Assembly (NCBI RefSeq): GCF_023715445.1
Contig: NZ_JAMBOD010000004.1
Span: 62,001-126,000 of the forward strand
Direction: 5' to 3'
Length of the DNA stretch: 64,000 nucleotides
Source: Fictibacillus nanhaiensis
GTDB lineage: Bacteria > Bacillota > Bacilli > Bacillales > Fictibacillaceae
Positions 52,031-59,840 of the stretch are shown here, piece by piece. The notes beneath the pieces are model-generated. The model was not told the origin of the DNA and searched no databases. It saw nothing but the letters and a program-made list of their open reading frames with translations. Made by a program: the position numbers and the translations under genes. Positions within the stretch are counted from its first letter, which is position 1; every line of letters begins with the position of its first letter.

Positions 52031-52819
52031 TTAATTGTTCATTTCAGGTGTTGATGTTTCTGATGCAGCGATGATGACCTTAACTCCTTGCTGTTCAATA
52101 GCCTGCAAGTGATCTCTATGTGCTTCCTCATCTGTAATGATCACTTCTAAATTTGAAACCGGACCCACATTCGTAAAGGCATTAACACCGATTTTATAGT
52201 GCGGAAAAAGTCCGATACTCTTTCTGGAAACTGAGCTAACAGCCTTCATAAAAGCAGCTGCCTCAGGCGTAGCCGTACTGATGCCGCGTTCTGAAATTCC
52301 GCCTCCCGTCGCGAATGAGAGGTCAAACGAATATTGACTCACGAGCTGTGTTGCGAGGGCATCGGTCATATTGCCGGAATTTTTCACCTTGCCTCCGATG
52401 ACATATAAATCAATATTTTCCCGTTCACGAAGGGATTCTGCTATTTTCAAGGAGTTCGTGACGACGGTAAGTGGAACATGAGGCAGATATTTTAACAGGA
52501 CATAATGGATGGACGCTCCGCCGATAAACAGGGTATCTCCTTCTTTGACCCATTTTGCCGCTTCTTTTGCAACAGCATTTTCGTATTCCGTTCCTTCTTT
52601 GTACCGTTTGGAAGGAGCTGGAGGTCCTTTTTTCACTTCTGTTACCGGAATTGCACCGCCATGAGTACGTTTAATGAGCCCCTTATCTTCTAAGGAAGAT
52701 AAATCACGGCGGATAGAATCAATCGAAACTTGGAGGGCATCTGATAACTCTTTTGCAAGAACACGACCTTCTTTTTTCAGCAATTCTAAGATCTTTTCTC
52801 TTCTTTCTTCAGAAAACAT
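52031..52819 (-). CDS. DeoR/GlpR family transcriptional regulator
   Basis: This 262-residue regulator has the DeoR helix-turn-helix at residues 4-56 (ILELLKKEGRVLAKELSDALQVSIDSIRRDLSSLEDKGLIKRTHGGAI) and a C-terminal ISOCOT sugar-phosphate-sensing domain (LFIGGASIHYVLLKYLP, VVTNSLKIAESL, SFATGGGISERGISTATPEAAAF). No sugar operon is adjacent, which is unusual. Upstream sequence contains four copies of AAACAAGC/GCTTGTTT, probably its operators. Confidence 0.9.
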   Translation of the reverse strand: MFSEERREKILELLKKEGRVLAKELSDALQVSIDSIRRDLSSLEDKGLIKRTHGGAIPVTEVKKGPPAPSKRYKEGTEYENAVAKEAAKWVKEGDTLFIGGASIHYVLLKYLPHVPLTVVTNSLKIAESLRERENIDLYVIGGKVKNSGNMTDALATQLVSQYSFDLSFATGGGISERGISTATPEAAAFMKAVSSVSRKSIGLFPHYKIGVNAFTNVGPVSNLEVIITDEEAHRDHLQAIEQQGVKVIIAASETSTPEMNN

Positions 52820-52879
52820 AATAATTTTCCTCCATTACCTCTTATTTCCACGTGGTACTCTAATCATATGCGGCATTAT

Positions 52880-52982
52880 GCTTGTTTGTCAAACAATTTT
52901 TGCATGTTTTTTCCTGTTTTTTCTTTTTTAAATGTGAAACAAGCTAAAACAAGCACTTTAATATGCATGTTTTAGCTTGTTT
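52880..52982. promoter_or_regulatory. Cluster of AAACAAGC half-sites upstream of the DeoR gene
   Basis: GCTTGTTT at 52880-52887 and 52975-52982 and AAACAAGC at 52937-52944 and 52947-52954; TTGTTTGTCAAACAA (52882-52896) is palindromic. AAACAAGCTAAAACA (52937-52951) and its complement (52968-52982) also form a 15-bp hairpin followed by TTTTT. DeoR proteins often bind such repeated half-sites. Confidence 0.55.
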
Positions 52983-53009
52983 TTTATTGAGGAATTTCAT
53001 GATTAGAAC

Positions 53010-53121
53010 ATCATATAAAAAACTTCCAAAATCCCAGAAAAAGTAAAGAGAATCACATAAAAAATCATGTTAATCACATAAAAAACTACTCTTATCACAT
53101 GATTTACCAAAATAATACAAA
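53010..53121. repeat. Short direct-repeat array, exact 21-bp period
   Basis: ATCAYATAAAAAA-type cores start at 53010, 53031, 53052, 53073 and 53094, each step 21 bp; a decayed sixth unit may begin at 53115. Units at 53052, 53073 and 53094 share ATCACAT; the earlier two are degenerate. It lies between the DeoR operator region and a REP-like element. Confidence 0.75.
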
Positions 53122-53130
53122 ATGTCTTTT

Positions 53131-53177
53131 CCACAAATACAAATTAACGATTTGTATTTGTCTGGGGTCAGACCCCC
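53131..53177. repeat. REP-like element, composite form (copy 8)
   Basis: Hairpin ACAAATACAAAT (53133-53144) / ATTTGTATTTGT (53150-53161), then GGGGTCAGACCCC (53164-53176). It ends about 3 bp from the stop of the MazG-like gene. Confidence 0.92.
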
Positions 53178-53179
53178 AC

Positions 53180-53503
53180 TTAATCTTCCACCTTGATCAG
53201 AAACAGGCGCTCGTGGAATCTGCCGTGCTTTTTTGCTTTCAGCTGCCGGATTTCATCCAGTTCCCTTAATGTTAGATGATGCACTTTCGTCAGCGAAATC
53301 AGGATTTCAAACAATCCTGCAAGTTCTTCTGCTGCATCGCTTTCACTCACCGCATCACGGTACTCCTTTACACCTTCTGCGAGTTTCTTTTTCAGTTCAC
53401 TTTCAAATTCTTTATCTCCCAGAATCCGGAATGTTCCTTTTTTCCCCGCCTGCTCAAGGAGTTCTGGTATTTTATCACGGACTAATTTATTGTAATACGC
53501 CAT
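53180..53503 (-). CDS. All-alpha NTP pyrophosphohydrolase (PRA-PH/MazG-like)
   Basis: This 107-residue protein has the family opening NKLVRDKIPELL (residues 5-16) and the metal-binding Glu/Asp pattern EGVKEYRDA...DAAEELAGLFEI (about 43-67) of single-domain MazG/phosphoribosyl-ATP pyrophosphohydrolases. It probably removes non-canonical or excess nucleotides. It is monocistronic. A REP-like element directly abuts its stop. Confidence 0.82.
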   Translation of the reverse strand: MAYYNKLVRDKIPELLEQAGKKGTFRILGDKEFESELKKKLAEGVKEYRDAVSESDAAEELAGLFEILISLTKVHHLTLRELDEIRQLKAKKHGRFHERLFLIKVED

Positions 53504-53560
53504 TGACCTTTTTCCCTTCCAGCAATTTCAATTCAAAACCTTTTTAATCCAATCTATTCA

Positions 53561-54592
53561 TCAATTCAGTTTTTTAGCAGAAATAACGATTAAAAAGATA
53601 AGAGCGATCATTCCGAAGACTGGGTATAAATAATGCAGCAATTCTGCGTAACCCACCTGGCTCAGCAAATAGCTCCCCAGCATCAAGGAAAGTAAAATCA
53701 CATTGTTCGATAGTCTCATATTTTTTCCGAGAGATCCCGCAAGACCAAATAAGTTTCCGATTAATGTAGAGAAAATCTCGCCATAGATCACAAGAACAAA
53801 AAAGTAATGAACGAATAACCCAAGTCCGCCGACTATTTCAGCAATTGGAATTTCGTAACTTAGGACGCGCGGAACCGAATAAAGAACATACTGGCTGTTT
53901 AATAAAATACAGGTCAGACCCAATCCGCCTAAGAATCCTCCCCATTTTATAACAGACTCATCAGCTGCTTCCCGCGATAATGGGACTAGCACAGCCTGAG
54001 CCAGCGTTAAGTTGAAAGCAGCATAAGTAAAAGGACTTAAAAGCCACTTCCAATTACGCGTGAAGTCCTCTGCTACTAAGAGCTGCCTTCCACCAGAAAA
54101 ATCAAAAATGGAAAAAGTCAGAATCAATGAAAACAAAATCATAATCGGGACGATCAGAGAGTTCGTCCACAGAATACCATCTATTCCTTTTTTCATAACC
54201 ACATATGTCACGATAAGTGTAAGCACTACACCCGCTTGAAAAGGGAGATTTAGTTGCTCTCGAAATAAAGCACCTGTTCCTGACAGCATGACACCCGTTA
54301 CCCCAAAAAGCATGATGAGCATTAATACGTTCACAACACGAGATGCTGCCGAACCGAATAAATAATGGTTCATATCATCAAAGGAAGATGCGTTTATCCT
54401 TCTAGCCATCAGCATCAGTTTTGTCCCGATGGCTATAAACAGAAATCCGCTGATTAAAATTCCAGCAAAGCCAGCTGAACCATACTTTGTAAAAAACTCT
54501 ACGATTTCCCTTCCGGTTGCAAACCCAGCACCTACAACAGTGCCGATGTAAGTGGCGGCAATCTGTAATATTTGTTTTATCCGTCCACTCAT
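53561..54592 (-). CDS. YkvI-like membrane transporter
   Basis: This 343-residue protein has about ten transmembrane segments and follows the YkvI family of bacilli, distantly related to LeuT-fold amino acid permeases. The N-terminal motif QIAATYIGTVVGAGFATGREIVEFF (about 9-33) has the glycine-rich unwound helix expected of that fold. It is cytoplasmic-membrane located; substrate unknown. Confidence 0.8.
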   Translation of the reverse strand: MSGRIKQILQIAATYIGTVVGAGFATGREIVEFFTKYGSAGFAGILISGFLFIAIGTKLMLMARRINASSFDDMNHYLFGSAASRVVNVLMLIMLFGVTGVMLSGTGALFREQLNLPFQAGVVLTLIVTYVVMKKGIDGILWTNSLIVPIMILFSLILTFSIFDFSGGRQLLVAEDFTRNWKWLLSPFTYAAFNLTLAQAVLVPLSREAADESVIKWGGFLGGLGLTCILLNSQYVLYSVPRVLSYEIPIAEIVGGLGLFVHYFFVLVIYGEIFSTLIGNLFGLAGSLGKNMRLSNNVILLSLMLGSYLLSQVGYAELLHYLYPVFGMIALIFLIVISAKKLN

Positions 54593-54656
54593 GCCCTCAC
54601 CTCCATGGCCATATCTTTACAAACATATGCATGGACAAGAGTTTTAGAAGAAAAAG

Positions 54657-54685
54657 AAAACAGCAAGGATCTCTCCGTGCTGTTT
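54657..54685 (-). terminator. Hairpin after the GGDEF gene
   Basis: AAACAGCA (54657-54664) pairs with TGCTGTTT (54678-54685), A-rich on the left flank, just past the GGDEF stop. Confidence 0.7.
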
Positions 54686-54698
54686 CAAACAATTTTTA

Positions 54699-55817
54699 TT
54701 AAATTTCTATAGCCTGATTGCATTCCTGAATGATTACGCGATTCTTCCCCTGGCGCTTGGCAACATATAAGCTGTTATCAGCACCTTCAAAAAAAGCTTG
54801 TTTGTGCATACCCGTCCTGTATGTTTGCAAACCAACACTTATCGTTACACTTTCTTCCTTGATCTCAGGATGTTCAATATTCTGTACGACTGTTCTTATT
54901 TTATCGAGTGTTTGAAACGCATTTTCTTCATTCACATCATTCAAAATAACGACAAACTCTTCACCGCCGTAGCGAGCTACAAAATCATCATTTGATGTAT
55001 TTTCTTTTATAGCGGCAGTGATTCTTTTTAAAACGATATCGCCAATACCATGTCCGTATGTATCATTTACATTTTTAAAATTATCAATATCAATTATCGC
55101 CAGATGAACCGGATAATGATACGTGTCAGCTTGCAGGAGCAAAACTTCCATATATTCATAAAAAGCCATATGATTATATAATCCCGTCAATGCATCAGTC
55201 TTCACTTGTTTTTCCATAATCGTTGATTTAACCATAAGCTCTTGATGTTCAGCCTGCGTTTTTATTAAATACTGTGCAATTTCATAGCCTCTGCTCATGA
55301 TTCCGATACATATCGCAGATGCAGTTAACAAAATGCACGTCATTGACAGCTGTGCCATAATATCATTCAACTCTCGCACAATGGGATGGAAAGTTGTTAA
55401 TCCTAAATAAATCGTCAAACTGAAACCGAATGAGACCCATACTTTTTTCTTCTCAAAATAGATCGTTGAGATCAGCATCGGGAAAAATAAGCAGGCATTC
55501 ATCACATACATTTCAGAATGCACCCCGACTAGGATACCTGAAATAAGACTGGCTGATCCGATAATGATATAGTCTGTGTATTTTCCTCGTTTACGATAAC
55601 CCCACTCAGCGATCAACGTCGTCAGTGATAAAAGCAGCGTCGGCAACAAAATATATTCTAAATAAAATTCCATTAACGGTCTTTCAGTAATAAAGCTGTT
55701 GATTACCTCAACGCACACTGACACAAAGACAATAACCCAAAAAACATTTAAAATTTTCCGGTTCCACGCGATGTGATTTAAGTGTGCAGGCAGGTGTGTC
55801 ATTCCCAATTTATTCAC
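54699..55817 (-). CDS. Membrane diguanylate cyclase (GGDEF domain)
   Basis: This 372-residue protein has a membrane region of about six helices (residues 20-180), a short coiled coil (180-205) and a C-terminal GGDEF domain (about 206-368). The active site is GGEEF (284-288), preceded by DALTGLYNH and IIDIDNFKNVNDTYGH, so synthesis of cyclic di-GMP is expected. The usual inhibitory-site Arg (RxxD upstream of GGEEF) is replaced (SNDD), so product inhibition may be absent. The membrane part probably senses a signal. It is monocistronic. Confidence 0.88.
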   Translation of the reverse strand: MNKLGMTHLPAHLNHIAWNRKILNVFWVIVFVSVCVEVINSFITERPLMEFYLEYILLPTLLLSLTTLIAEWGYRKRGKYTDYIIIGSASLISGILVGVHSEMYVMNACLFFPMLISTIYFEKKKVWVSFGFSLTIYLGLTTFHPIVRELNDIMAQLSMTCILLTASAICIGIMSRGYEIAQYLIKTQAEHQELMVKSTIMEKQVKTDALTGLYNHMAFYEYMEVLLLQADTYHYPVHLAIIDIDNFKNVNDTYGHGIGDIVLKRITAAIKENTSNDDFVARYGGEEFVVILNDVNEENAFQTLDKIRTVVQNIEHPEIKEESVTISVGLQTYRTGMHKQAFFEGADNSLYVAKRQGKNRVIIQECNQAIEI

Positions 55818-55941
55818 CCCATCTACACGAATACAACTTTTATTATAACATTATTTTCCTTAACAACCGTTTTGCTTCATAAAAAAATATTTCCTTGCAA
55901 TGGCTCTTTTTTGCAGGTGTATACGATTTATAAAATGAAAA

Positions 55942-55969
55942 CGCACAGCCAGAATGAACCAGCTGTGCG
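55942..55969 (-). terminator. Terminator of the 93-residue hypothetical gene
   Basis: CGCACAGC (55942-55949) pairs with GCTGTGCG (55962-55969), with AAAA on the left flank. Confidence 0.75.
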
Positions 55970-55976
55970 GCAGTTT

Positions 55977-56258
55977 TTATTTTAATTTTACGCGTTTCTT
56001 TTTCGGTAACTTATCTAGAAGCCAGCCTCTTCCCACTTCACAAAAACGAATAGGCATTTCAAGAGTTGCCAGTATCTTATCCTTTCCATGAATCGTAAGC
56101 AGTCCTGTTTCTTCGTTCACTTGGTCGACGACCGCATTCTCTGTTCCAGAGAGCGGAAACGTCCATTTGTTATTTCCAGAGTCTTTAATTTTGATCATTC
56201 TTCCGTCACAAGATACTTTGTGGCAATGTGGAGGCAAGCCCAACGTAATTTTGTTCAT
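55977..56258 (-). CDS. Hypothetical 93-residue protein
   Basis: This small soluble protein has two Cys near the N-terminus (PHCHKVSCDG), mostly beta-type pattern and a basic C-terminus (KKKRVKLK). A good ribosome-binding site (GGGAGGAAAG) precedes the ATG, and it has its own terminator, so it is a real gene. No family is recognised; the fold may be a small SH3-like barrel. Confidence 0.65.
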   Translation of the reverse strand: MNKITLGLPPHCHKVSCDGRMIKIKDSGNNKWTFPLSGTENAVVDQVNEETGLLTIHGKDKILATLEMPIRFCEVGRGWLLDKLPKKKRVKLK

Positions 56259-56466
56259 TGCATTTCTTTCCTCCCTTTCCGAATTTATCTCATTGTAACA
56301 GATATAGTGCGTGTCTGACTCGTTATTTTTTAAATTTTTTGACTATTTAACACATTTGAAATATACCTTCTAAAAAATAGGAGGACAACCCTTAGGCATT
56401 CGCCATTTCGGTTTATAAAGTACAAGCATATACTAAATTATTGGGAGATAAGGGAGGAAAAAAAAA

Positions 56467-56877
56467 GTGGAAAAATGGTCAATGTTCTACCATACGGCAG
56501 TTGTTACGTTAGGTGCTGTTTCCAGCTACCTTTTTGGGACACCTGGCATTTTACTAAAAACACTAGTTCTATTCGTTGTTTTAGATTACATCACAGGCAT
56601 GGCTGCATCAGCATATGAAGGAAAATTAAACAGTAAGGTTGGCTTTAAAGGAATATTAAAAAAGGTTATGGTTTTTGCCATAGTTGCAGTAGCCCATTCT
56701 CTCGATCAATTAATAGGCGGTTACTATATTCAATCCGCCACCATCTTTTTCTATTTATCGAATGAACTATTATCCATGATTGAAAATGCTGGCAGGTTAA
56801 ATGTACCGATACCGCCATTCATAAAAAATGCCGTTTCCCTGTTAAGACAGAAAAGCGGCATGAACAATAAAAAATAA
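56467..56877 (+). CDS. Phage-type holin (toxin secretion/phage lysis holin family)
   Basis: This 136-residue membrane protein has three hydrophobic segments and the Holin_4_1 pattern: FGTPGILLKTLVLFVVLDYITGMAASAYEGKLNSKVGFKGI (about 22-62) and IFFYLSNELLSMIENAGRL. The start is GTG after AAGGGAGG. Holins normally sit beside an endolysin in a prophage, but here no other phage gene is present. It may be a phage relic or serve in wall-enzyme release. It converges with the FlgM-like gene. Confidence 0.8.
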   Translation: MEKWSMFYHTAVVTLGAVSSYLFGTPGILLKTLVLFVVLDYITGMAASAYEGKLNSKVGFKGILKKVMVFAIVAVAHSLDQLIGGYYIQSATIFFYLSNELLSMIENAGRLNVPIPPFIKNAVSLLRQKSGMNNKK

Positions 56878-56878
56878 A

Positions 56879-57136
56879 TTAAGTTGTGTAAAACTGTGAA
56901 ATTTTCTTTGCTATTTCATGCGCATTGATCTGGTACTCGCCTGCATCGATGCGCTTTTTGATATCCAAAAGTTTCATTTCTCGTATATTTAGCTGAGCAT
57001 TATCATTCAATTGCTTAGCTTCATTCGATATGTAGAGTTCGTCTTTGGCAAATGACGGGGGCTTAACAGAAGGCTGCTGATACATTTTATTTACATCATA
57101 TTTTCTTTGTACCGGTTGTTGTCCATCAATTCTCAT
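56879..57136 (-). CDS. FlgM-like anti-sigma-28 factor (orphan)
   Basis: This 85-residue protein matches FlgM in layout: a disordered polar N-terminus, the DELYISNEAKQL motif (about 32-43) and the C-terminal helical segment DIKKRIDAGEYQINAHEIAKKISQFY (about 58-83), the region that binds sigma-D/sigma-28. B. subtilis FlgM has 88 residues and the same spacing. The locus holds no flagellar genes. It overlaps the preceding 95-residue gene by 4 bp, so the two are co-translated. It could be a second FlgM or a regulator of another ECF/sigma-28-like factor. Confidence 0.72.
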   Translation of the reverse strand: MRIDGQQPVQRKYDVNKMYQQPSVKPPSFAKDELYISNEAKQLNDNAQLNIREMKLLDIKKRIDAGEYQINAHEIAKKISQFYTT

Positions 57137-57393
57137 GATTTCACCTCTCCTGTGTTATTAAAAGTTCCGAGCCATTTCCATTGACCATCGTGATCCAGGT
57201 TGTCCAGAAGTCTGAAGAATAGCTCCTGACCAGACGTATCCCATTTTATTTCGAATTCATTTCCGTTTTCTTTATCCTTGCAAAAAGAATGAATCCATTG
57301 GGATGTAAACAAGTAAGGGGTAAACTGTTCAAAGTCCAATAGATGTTTCTCTAACCATTGAATTACATCATCGTGAGTAAGTTTCTGCATCAT
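57133..57393 (-). CDS. Hypothetical protein coupled to the FlgM-like gene
   Basis: This protein of about 86 residues starts at ATG 57393 (AAAGGA 6 nt upstream) and overlaps the FlgM-like start by 4 bp. It is soluble, acidic and Trp-rich (DVIQWLEKHLLDFEQFTPYLFTSQW, DHDGQWKWLGTF). No family was recognised. Tight coupling suggests it works with the FlgM-like protein, for example as a chaperone or partner. Confidence 0.6.
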   Translation of the reverse strand: MMQKLTHDDVIQWLEKHLLDFEQFTPYLFTSQWIHSFCKDKENGNEFEIKWDTSGQELFFRLLDNLDHDGQWKWLGTFNNTGEVKS

Positions 57394-57624
57394 AGATCGT
57401 CCTTTGTTTAGGTTCGTCATTACCTGTGACTATATGTTTCGACTATTTCATATGATTTATGAGGATAGCCGAAAAAATATTTACAGAAAATTCAAACCTC
57501 ATATTAAAATTGCATCTTACCAAGAAATACCCTCATAAAGCATTCCTTTAAACTTCTTTTCTTCTGCTAATCTGTTATAAGGTCTATAATGAATAAGAAG
57601 AAATACATAACAGTAGGTGTTTAT

Positions 57625-58920
57625 ATGAAACTAACATTCTCCTCCCTGCAATGGATGGTCTTTATACTGGCTGGCAGCCTGGTAGCTCCGATCGCAATTG
57701 GAGATGCATTCGGAATGACACAAGCAGAGACTGCAGATCTGCTGCAGCGATCGTTCTTCATCATCGGTTTATCTGCTATTTTACAAGTCTTGTTTGGTCA
57801 TAAACTTCCTATCAATGAAGGTCCAGCAGGATTATGGTGGGGTGTTTTTACCGTATATGCCGGAATTGTTGCTTCAGGCGCATTAACGGCTGCGGATGGA
57901 CTTCAGCAGCTGACAGCCGGTATGCTTATCAGTGGAATTCTCTTTTTTCTGCTAGGAGCCTTTCGTGTGATTACTTCGGTCAGAGCGCTTTTTACACCTC
58001 TTGTTACCGGTACTTATCTTATCTTACTCGTTTCACAGTTAAGCGGTTCTTTTATAAAAGGAATGCTGGGGATCGGCTATTTGCAAGAACGTGCAGATGC
58101 AAAGGTAGCTGTTGCCTCTCTTTTTGTTCTTGTCTTATCGATTGTCTTAGGGAAATCACGGGTAAAAGGGTTAAGAAGCTATTCTATTCTTATTTCATTA
58201 ATCATTGGGTGGGGGCTCTTTAAACTATTAAACTTAACAAAGGATACGATGAATGCTGTAAAGGTGATTTCATTTCCGGAATGGCTGGCATGGGGAATGC
58301 CGGAGCTTTCTGGAGGGGCAATTCTTACTTCCCTTTTTGTTGGATTGTTATTGCTGACAAATATGGTGGCAAGTATCAACGTGGTTGAAAAAGCTTACGA
58401 ATCGGAAAATGAAAAATATGAACCTATTAACTATAATCGTTCCTCTATTATAATGGGTCTGAATACTTGGATCGCCGGTCTGTTCTCTGCTGTTGCTAGT
58501 GTTCCTATTTCTGGAGCATCTGGGTTCATCTTAACAACAAAAATGTTTAGCCGATTAGCGTTCATACTTGGAAATGCACTTATTATCGTGATCAGCTTCT
58601 TACCGCCGCTAACCTTTTTCTTTGCTGGAATTCCAGCACCAGTAGGCTATGCAACTATATTCCTGCCGTTCTCAAGTATGATCGGCCTTGCATTCAAAGA
58701 ATATAAATCAGAGCTAAAATCCGATACAAATTTGTTTATCATCAGTACGTCGTTGATGGTTGGTATCGGCAGCTTATTTATTCCTGCTGCCGCACTCAAA
58801 GAGTGGCCAAGCGTAATCGTCACCCTGCTCAGCAACGGACTTATCATGGGAATGCTGACCTGTATGGCATTAGAACAATTCTATAAACGAAAAAACGGAC
58901 GCAAAGAACAACATTCATAA
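57625..58920 (+). CDS. NCS2-type purine/xanthine permease (YwdJ-like)
   Basis: This 431-residue transporter has about twelve to fourteen helices and resembles B. subtilis YwdJ in the nucleobase:cation symporter-2 group. Conserved parts are SLQWMVFILAGSLVAPIAIG (residues 6-25), NEGPAGLWWGVFTVYAG, and the central PISGASGFI. The ATG at 57625 has AGTAGGTG upstream and starts at the family position; an ATG 12 codons earlier (57589) is also possible. The nucleobase is not known. Confidence 0.8.
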   Translation: MKLTFSSLQWMVFILAGSLVAPIAIGDAFGMTQAETADLLQRSFFIIGLSAILQVLFGHKLPINEGPAGLWWGVFTVYAGIVASGALTAADGLQQLTAGMLISGILFFLLGAFRVITSVRALFTPLVTGTYLILLVSQLSGSFIKGMLGIGYLQERADAKVAVASLFVLVLSIVLGKSRVKGLRSYSILISLIIGWGLFKLLNLTKDTMNAVKVISFPEWLAWGMPELSGGAILTSLFVGLLLLTNMVASINVVEKAYESENEKYEPINYNRSSIIMGLNTWIAGLFSAVASVPISGASGFILTTKMFSRLAFILGNALIIVISFLPPLTFFFAGIPAPVGYATIFLPFSSMIGLAFKEYKSELKSDTNLFIISTSLMVGIGSLFIPAAALKEWPSVIVTLLSNGLIMGMLTCMALEQFYKRKNGRKEQHS

Positions 58921-58921
58921 A

Positions 58922-58956
58922 AAAAGGGCTGCCTTAAAAAATAAGGTGCCCTTTCG
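58922..58956. terminator. Terminator between permease and hydrolase genes
   Basis: AAAGGGC.TGCCTTA / TAAGG.TGCCCTTT hairpin with a T-rich tail, between convergent genes. Confidence 0.75.
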
Positions 58957-58958
58957 TT

Positions 58959-59840
58959 TTATTTTGAGATTGATGTAACTGGCATTTCGGCATAAAAATC
59001 TTTAATTGTTTGTACGAGTTCTGATTCATGATCGTACATCATTAAATGTGTTGTGCCAGGAATGAAGACCGTCTTGCAAACGGAAAGCACTTTAGATGCT
59101 TTTTCAATAAATCTCTTCTTTTTTTCCAGATCTCCTTCTTGTTCTGCAGGTAAAAAAAGGACGGGACACTTCACTTTTTCATACAACGTTAAAAAGTTCG
59201 TGTAAAAAATTTCTGAAATAATCTTCTCCATGGTTTTACCTGTCGTGCACGGCCCCACTTTCCCGTTCTCCTTCACACGAGGCTGATAGTGTTCTACAAA
59301 ATATGCTCTTGCCTCATTCCAAGGCTTCCAATTTTCGCGATAATATTGTTTATATGACTCAACTGAATCATAATCGGGGTCTAATTGATCTCTAAACTTC
59401 GCGATATGTTCTTCAAAAGATTCTTCATATCTGCCATCTTCCCCGGTATCATTTACAAGTGCACCTTCGGAATTCACCAGGGACAGGACCCGGTCAGTAC
59501 GGGTTGAAGCAAAGAATGCTCCTACCATGCTGCCGTATGAACTTCCAACAAGATGTGCGCTATTAATAGAAAAGAAGTCCAATACTGATTCCAGATCCTT
59601 AGCAGTATCTTCAAACGTATATCCTTCATCCGGTTGACCAGATAATCCGTGCCCGCGCAAATCATAGGTAACTACCCGGTATTTATCCAAAAAATGCGGA
59701 ATAACAGGGTGCCACAAATGCGCACTTCCACCTAAATAATGAATAAAAATAAGAGCCTCTCCTGTACCGCCATGGTCATATGCTGTTATCTTTGTTCCAT
59801 CATTTGACGTTAATTCGTATCTGTCAGCCTTAATGTTCAC
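58959..59840 (-). CDS. Alpha/beta hydrolase
   Basis: This 293-residue alpha/beta-hydrolase-fold enzyme has the oxyanion segment IHYLGGSAHLW (about 33-43), the nucleophile elbow GSSYG (about 99-103, Ser), an acid Asp/Glu in the LPAEQEGD region and the catalytic His in GTTHLMMY. Many cores (DLRGHGLSG) resemble haloperoxidase/esterase types. It overlaps the MazG-like gene stop by 4 bp and is translated after it. Substrate unknown. Confidence 0.83.
   Translation of the reverse strand: MNIKADRYELTSNDGTKITAYDHGGTGEALIFIHYLGGSAHLWHPVIPHFLDKYRVVTYDLRGHGLSGQPDEGYTFEDTAKDLESVLDFFSINSAHLVGSSYGSMVGAFFASTRTDRVLSLVNSEGALVNDTGEDGRYEESFEEHIAKFRDQLDPDYDSVESYKQYYRENWKPWNEARAYFVEHYQPRVKENGKVGPCTTGKTMEKIISEIFYTNFLTLYEKVKCPVLFLPAEQEGDLEKKKRFIEKASKVLSVCKTVFIPGTTHLMMYDHESELVQTIKDFYAEMPVTSISK

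Noticed and set aside
56467-57393. Prophage remnant around the holin
   Set aside because: No capsid, tail, integrase, endolysin or att-like direct repeat was seen nearby.
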